Positions 7,164 to 10,004 of a stretch of 10,004 nt of DNA are shown piece by piece (position 1 is the stretch's first letter; the number at the start of each line of letters is the position of its first letter). The DNA is from Porphyrobacter sp. (GTDB lineage: Bacteria; Pseudomonadota; Alphaproteobacteria; Sphingomonadales; Sphingomonadaceae). The stretch spans positions 1 through 10,004 of the forward strand of contig JACIYY010000140.1 of NCBI GenBank assembly GCA_014359685.1, in the 5' to 3' direction. The notes below the pieces were generated by a model. The model worked only from the letters and a program-made list of their open reading frames with translations, had not been told where the DNA came from and ran no database searches. The position numbers and the translations under genes were made by a program.

Positions 7164-7378
7164 AGCGTCTGTCACTCGGGCGGCGGCATGGTCTGAGTGG
7201 CGAAGATAGTCGGCGCATCCGGCGGGCCGATGGCATCGGGCCAGCCTTCCGCAGCCTTGCACGCAGCATGGCGAAGAACCGGCAGATCGCCGCCTGCGGG
7301 CGCGTCGCTTCCCGCTACGACCGCCCTGTGCACTCCGCACGGATTCAGGACGGCATCAGAGCGCGCCGGCTTGCGGGA
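7164..7378. other. Convergent intergenic region between the L,D-transpeptidase and DUF2254 genes
   Basis: These 215 bases lie between the stops of two converging genes. I see no open frame with a family-like translation and no RNA gene. The only structure is a short imperfect hairpin at 7225-7242 (GGCCGA, loop TGGCA, TCGGGCC with one bulged G) without a T tract. It could help end transcription in either direction, but support is weak. Confidence 0.6.
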
Positions 7379-8704
7379 TCAGCCAGGCCGCTCGAATGCG
7401 CGGTCGAACAGGACATAGCGCGCCTCGACCTCCTGAATGTCCGGCCCCTCCAGCGTCAGCCGCGCCTGTTCGACCAGCCGCGCCCCCTCGCTCCGTAGCA
7501 GCGCCTGCCGGCGCTCGTCGTCGAGGGTCAAGGCGGCGTGGCGCAGCGCATCGAGCATCACCAGCGCCGCCGGCCGGCTGGTCGCCGCCGCGCTCCGCAC
7601 CGCGCCGAAGCCGCGCGCGACATAATGGGCGAACCCATCGGGCAGCGGCAGGACGCGGCGCGCCTCGCCATCCTCCCCGGCGGTGCTCTTGCGAAGGTCG
7701 CGGCGCCCCAGTTCGGCGGTGGCTGCGCCCAGCCAGTGGATCGCGGTGATCGCGGTGAACGGATCGTTGATGCCCGGAGAGAGCGCGCGCAGCCCGATCT
7801 CGACCAATTCGTCGATCAGGAATTGCGGGTCCTGCGAAGGCGTGCGCGACGCGCCGATGCTGAAGGCACCGCGCACCTGCCGCGCCAGCTCCGCGTCGGC
7901 TTCGCCGCCGCACACCCGCGCCAGCGGGATACCGGTGTGGACGAAGTCGCCCGTCCGAACCTCCAGCGCGATCAGGCAATCGGCCTTGCGCGCAACCTCC
8001 GCCATCGCATCATAATCGATCAGCTGGATATAGCCTGTCGCTTCCGCGCGGATCGCAGAGCCTTCCGGAGCGGGTTCGTCCTCCCCGCCATAGGCGCTTT
8101 CCGGGAAGTCGCGCCGGACGTCGTGCAGCAGACGCTCGCCGATCCCCTGCAACACTGAATTGATGCGGATGCTGGCAGGGATGTGGTTGAGGAAATAGAC
8201 CAGCACCGCCACCGACAGCGCCATCAGCGCGAAGCCGACCAGTAGCGACAGTTGCGGCACGAAACCCGGCAGACTGGTCGCGGGCACGTTGATCGCGCCG
8301 GCTGCGGCCTCTCCTTCCGCCCGCACCGACCGCAGCACGATCACCGCATAGACGAAGGTTCCGATGAAGGTCGCGAGGCTGAACTGATTGCCCCGATCCT
8401 CCAGGAAATTGGTCAGCAGGCGCGGCCCGTACGTGCCGCTGGCATAAGCGACTGCGGCAATGGTGATCGAAAACACGGTCGAGGCGACGCCGATCATCGA
8501 CCCGGCGATGACGGTCAGGATATCGCTCGCCCCGCTCGGGCGGGCGGGCATGAACCATTCGGCCTGGTTCAGCCCCTGCGCGAAGCCGCTGCGGTCGAGC
8601 CAGATCATCACGAACGCCAGCGCCGCGGCGCCGATGGCGAACAGGGCCGGGTAGAACCAGTAATTCGCGTTGAGGCGCGACCAGACCCAGCGCAGTTCGA
8701 TCAT
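7379..8704 (-). CDS. DUF2254 family membrane protein
   Basis: A 441-residue protein matching the DUF2254 family, whose function is unknown. Four membrane segments are visible at about residues 17-35, 60-85, 111-126 and 149-171, followed by a soluble C-terminal half of about 260 residues, probably cytoplasmic. Family marks are GVASTVFSITIAAV (72-85), GYIQLIDYD (224-232), HTGIPLARV (256-264), and the strongest one, RTPSQDPQFL followed by ALSPGINDPFTA (307-318). Length and segment order are normal for the family, and no truncation is seen. The start at 8704 gives the usual short amphipathic N-terminus before the first helix; no clear ribosome site precedes it. It lies 57 bases after nadA on the same strand with a bulged GC hairpin between them, so cotranscription is possible but may be attenuated. 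The N-terminal half looks channel-like, but no transport activity can be claimed. Confidence 0.93.
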   Translation of the reverse strand: MIELRWVWSRLNANYWFYPALFAIGAAALAFVMIWLDRSGFAQGLNQAEWFMPARPSGASDILTVIAGSMIGVASTVFSITIAAVAYASGTYGPRLLTNFLEDRGNQFSLATFIGTFVYAVIVLRSVRAEGEAAAGAINVPATSLPGFVPQLSLLVGFALMALSVAVLVYFLNHIPASIRINSVLQGIGERLLHDVRRDFPESAYGGEDEPAPEGSAIRAEATGYIQLIDYDAMAEVARKADCLIALEVRTGDFVHTGIPLARVCGGEADAELARQVRGAFSIGASRTPSQDPQFLIDELVEIGLRALSPGINDPFTAITAIHWLGAATAELGRRDLRKSTAGEDGEARRVLPLPDGFAHYVARGFGAVRSAAATSRPAALVMLDALRHAALTLDDERRQALLRSEGARLVEQARLTLEGPDIQEVEARYVLFDRAFERPG

Positions 8705-8726
8705 GGCAGGCTCAACGCGCGACAGG

Positions 8727-8750
8727 GCGCCTCGGGTGCGGCCCGGGCGC
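8727..8750 (-). terminator. Strong bulged GC hairpin between nadA and the DUF2254 gene
   Basis: The plus strand reads GCGCC-T-CGGG, loop TGCGG, CCCGGGCGC: nine perfect pairs with one bulged base and a five-base loop. On the leftward transcript it begins about 12 bases after the nadA stop and ends 22 bases before the DUF2254 ATG. There is no following U tract, so a classic intrinsic terminator is not supported. It may be a pause, attenuator or 3'-end stabilising stem. Confidence 0.4.
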
Positions 8751-8761
8751 TGACCGCCGGC

Positions 8762-9757
8762 CTACACCCGGCCAAGGTCGCCCATGCCGATGGTGCCGCT
8801 GGCCATCTCCAGCATCCGGTCGAGCGAGCGGCGGGCCTTCAGCCGCAGCGTTTCCTCGATCTCGATGCGCGGCTCCAGGTCGCGCAGCGCCAGATACAGC
8901 TTCTCCATCGTGTTCAGCGCCATATACGGGCAGATGTTGCAATTGCAGTTGCCGTCCGCGCCCGGCGCACCGATGAAGGTTTTGTCCGGCAGGGCCTTTT
9001 CCATCTGATGGATGATGTGCGGCTCGGTCGCGACGATCAGCGTGTCGCCTTCGAAGGTCCTGGCGAATTGCAGGATCGCGCTGGTGGAGCCCACCAGGTC
9101 GGCGTGCTCGACGATGTGCGGGGGACATTCGGGGTGAGCGGCGACCGGCGCGCCGGGGTGCTGCGCCATCAGCTTGAGCAGCTCACGCTCGCTGAACGCC
9201 TCGTGCACGATACACACGCCCGGCCACAGCAGCATCTCGCGCCCGAACTTGCGGTTGAGATAGCCGCCGAGGTGACGGTCGGGGCCGAAGATGATCGGCT
9301 GATCCTTGGGGATCTGCGCCAGGATCGTCTCCGCGCTGGAGCTGGTGACGATGACGTCGCTGAGCGCCTTCACCTCGGTCGAACAATTGATGTAGGTGAG
9401 CGCGATATGGTCGGGATGCGCCTCGCGGAAGGCGCGAAACTTGTCCGGCGGGCAGGAATCCTCAAGGCTGCACCCAGCATCCATGTCGGGTAGCACCACG
9501 ATCTTGTCGGGCGAGAGGATCTTGGCGGTCTCGGCCATGAACCTGACCCCGCAAAATGCGATCACCTCGGCATCGGTGTCCGCCGCCTTCCGGCTCAGCT
9601 CCAGCGAATCGCCGACATAGTCGGCCAGGTCCTGCAATTCGGGCTTCTGGTAGTAATGCGCCAGGATCACGGCGTTGCGATCCTTGCGCAGCCGGTCGAT
9701 CTCGGCGCCCAGGTCCGTGCCGGCCAAACTTCCGCCAATGCCGTGCCTTGCGTCCAT
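8762..9757 (-). CDS. nadA: Quinolinate synthase NadA
   Basis: NadA condenses iminoaspartate with dihydroxyacetone phosphate to quinolinate, the precursor of NAD, using a [4Fe-4S] cluster in the cytoplasm. The 331-residue protein shows the three pseudo-repeated domains. AHYYQKPELQDLADYVGDSL (33-52) opens the active site. The cluster ligands are Cys96 in AGCSLEDS, Cys182 in VCIVHE and Cys276 in NICPYM, aligning with E. coli Cys113, Cys200 and Cys297. TSSSAET (138-144) and GPDRHLGGYLN (158-168) are typical. Near the third ligand it has Cys271-x-Cys273-x-x-Cys276 rather than the CxxCxxC of E. coli. The frame stays open upstream to 9979, but the ATG at 9757 is chosen because homology begins there and GAGAG lies just before it. 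NadB, which supplies iminoaspartate, and NadC are not in the window. DUF2254 follows 57 bases downstream. Confidence 0.98.
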   Translation of the reverse strand: MDARHGIGGSLAGTDLGAEIDRLRKDRNAVILAHYYQKPELQDLADYVGDSLELSRKAADTDAEVIAFCGVRFMAETAKILSPDKIVVLPDMDAGCSLEDSCPPDKFRAFREAHPDHIALTYINCSTEVKALSDVIVTSSSAETILAQIPKDQPIIFGPDRHLGGYLNRKFGREMLLWPGVCIVHEAFSERELLKLMAQHPGAPVAAHPECPPHIVEHADLVGSTSAILQFARTFEGDTLIVATEPHIIHQMEKALPDKTFIGAPGADGNCNCNICPYMALNTMEKLYLALRDLEPRIEIEETLRLKARRSLDRMLEMASGTIGMGDLGRV

Positions 9758-10004
9758 CGTCTCTCTCGCCGGCCATCTCTCGGACCCCAGATGGCGCGGC
9801 CAATGGTCGCGATCAAGGCACGGTGGGAAAAGGCGACGCATCCACCGCACGGTGGCGCCCAGCCCCGGCGCGCCGGCTTCAGCGGCTGGCCGAATCCCGC
9901 CGGGCGGCGGCGGGTCAGGCGCTCCCGAGCCTGTTGATGCGGTTACGGTACAGCAACATTCATGCCGGCTGCCCTTCAATCCCCCCCATGTCGTGCTAAA
10001 GAAG
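9758..10004. other. Intergenic region upstream of nadA, reaching the window edge
   Basis: No gene is recognised in these 247 bases. The open frames crossing it translate to Pro/Arg-rich sequence typical of GC-rich noise. The nadA promoter should lie here: TTGATC on the minus strand (9811-9816) is the best -35 candidate, but the -10 at 17 bases (CATCTG) is poor. The last 50 bases turn AT-richer and include ATTCA (9958-9962), TTCAA (9975-9979) and TGCTAAAG near 9994-10001. This suggests the control region of a rightward gene beyond the edge. Confidence 0.5.
9761..9765 (-). promoter_or_regulatory. Ribosome binding site of nadA
   Basis: On the minus strand GGCGAGAGAGACG directly precedes the nadA ATG at 9757. 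The GAGAG core sits three bases before the start and the purine run extends further upstream, acting as a Shine-Dalgarno region. This supports the 331-residue start over the 74-codon longer open frame, whose extra translation is Pro- and Arg-rich and unlike NadA. Confidence 0.5.

Noticed and set aside
9788..9816. Promoter for nadA (TTGATC, 17 bases, CATCTG on the minus strand)
   Set aside because: The -35 match is fair but the -10 is poor, and such pairs are expected by chance. It is mentioned only as the best candidate in the gap.
9758..9979. N-terminal extension of NadA to an ATG at 9979
   Set aside because: The added 74 residues are Pro/Arg-rich, have no NadA homology that I recognise, and a ribosome-site-like purine run precedes the internal ATG at 9757.

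Overview
This is a very GC-rich stretch with dense, short-gapped genes, weak Shine-Dalgarno signals and strong third-position GC bias. Those traits and the remembered look of several proteins suggest an alphaproteobacterium, most likely a sphingomonad (Sphingomonas or a relative). That placement is inference, because the window holds no rRNA or other marker gene. Nine protein genes fill almost all of it. I see no tRNA, rRNA, CRISPR array, insertion sequence or prophage, and the gene content looks like ordinary chromosomal core.

Layout. 1-723 (minus) is the N-terminal part of a secreted isoaspartyl peptidase/L-asparaginase, cut by the window edge. It diverges, with only 26 bases between start codons, from a GNAT acetyltransferase (750-1286, plus). 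Converging on that gene are two membrane transporters read leftward: a ZntB-type zinc transporter of the CorA superfamily (3143-4153) followed by a KefB/KefC-like cation:proton antiporter with a nucleotide-binding RCK domain (1312-3108). Divergent from zntB is a rightward cluster: ispG of the MEP isoprenoid pathway (4267-5442), an HDAC-superfamily deacetylase (5533-6489) and a Tat-exported L,D-transpeptidase-like protein (6540-7163). After a 215-base convergent gap come two leftward genes: nadA, quinolinate synthase (8762-9757), then a DUF2254 membrane protein (7379-8704). A 247-base gap without a convincing gene closes the window.

How the genes relate. zntB and the antiporter gene form a likely ion-homeostasis pair. 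ispG feeds isoprenoid synthesis, including the undecaprenyl carrier for cell-wall precursors. The L,D-transpeptidase-like protein at the end of the same cluster would act on peptidoglycan, so a loose cell-envelope theme is possible but unproven. nadA starts NAD synthesis, and no nadB or nadC is visible here. I found no new multi-gene defence or mobile system. The points worth a second look are small: a bulged hairpin between nadA and the DUF2254 gene, a triple in-frame ATG repeat at the antiporter start, an ambiguous ispG start signal, and the conserved-looking ispG-deacetylase-transpeptidase arrangement.
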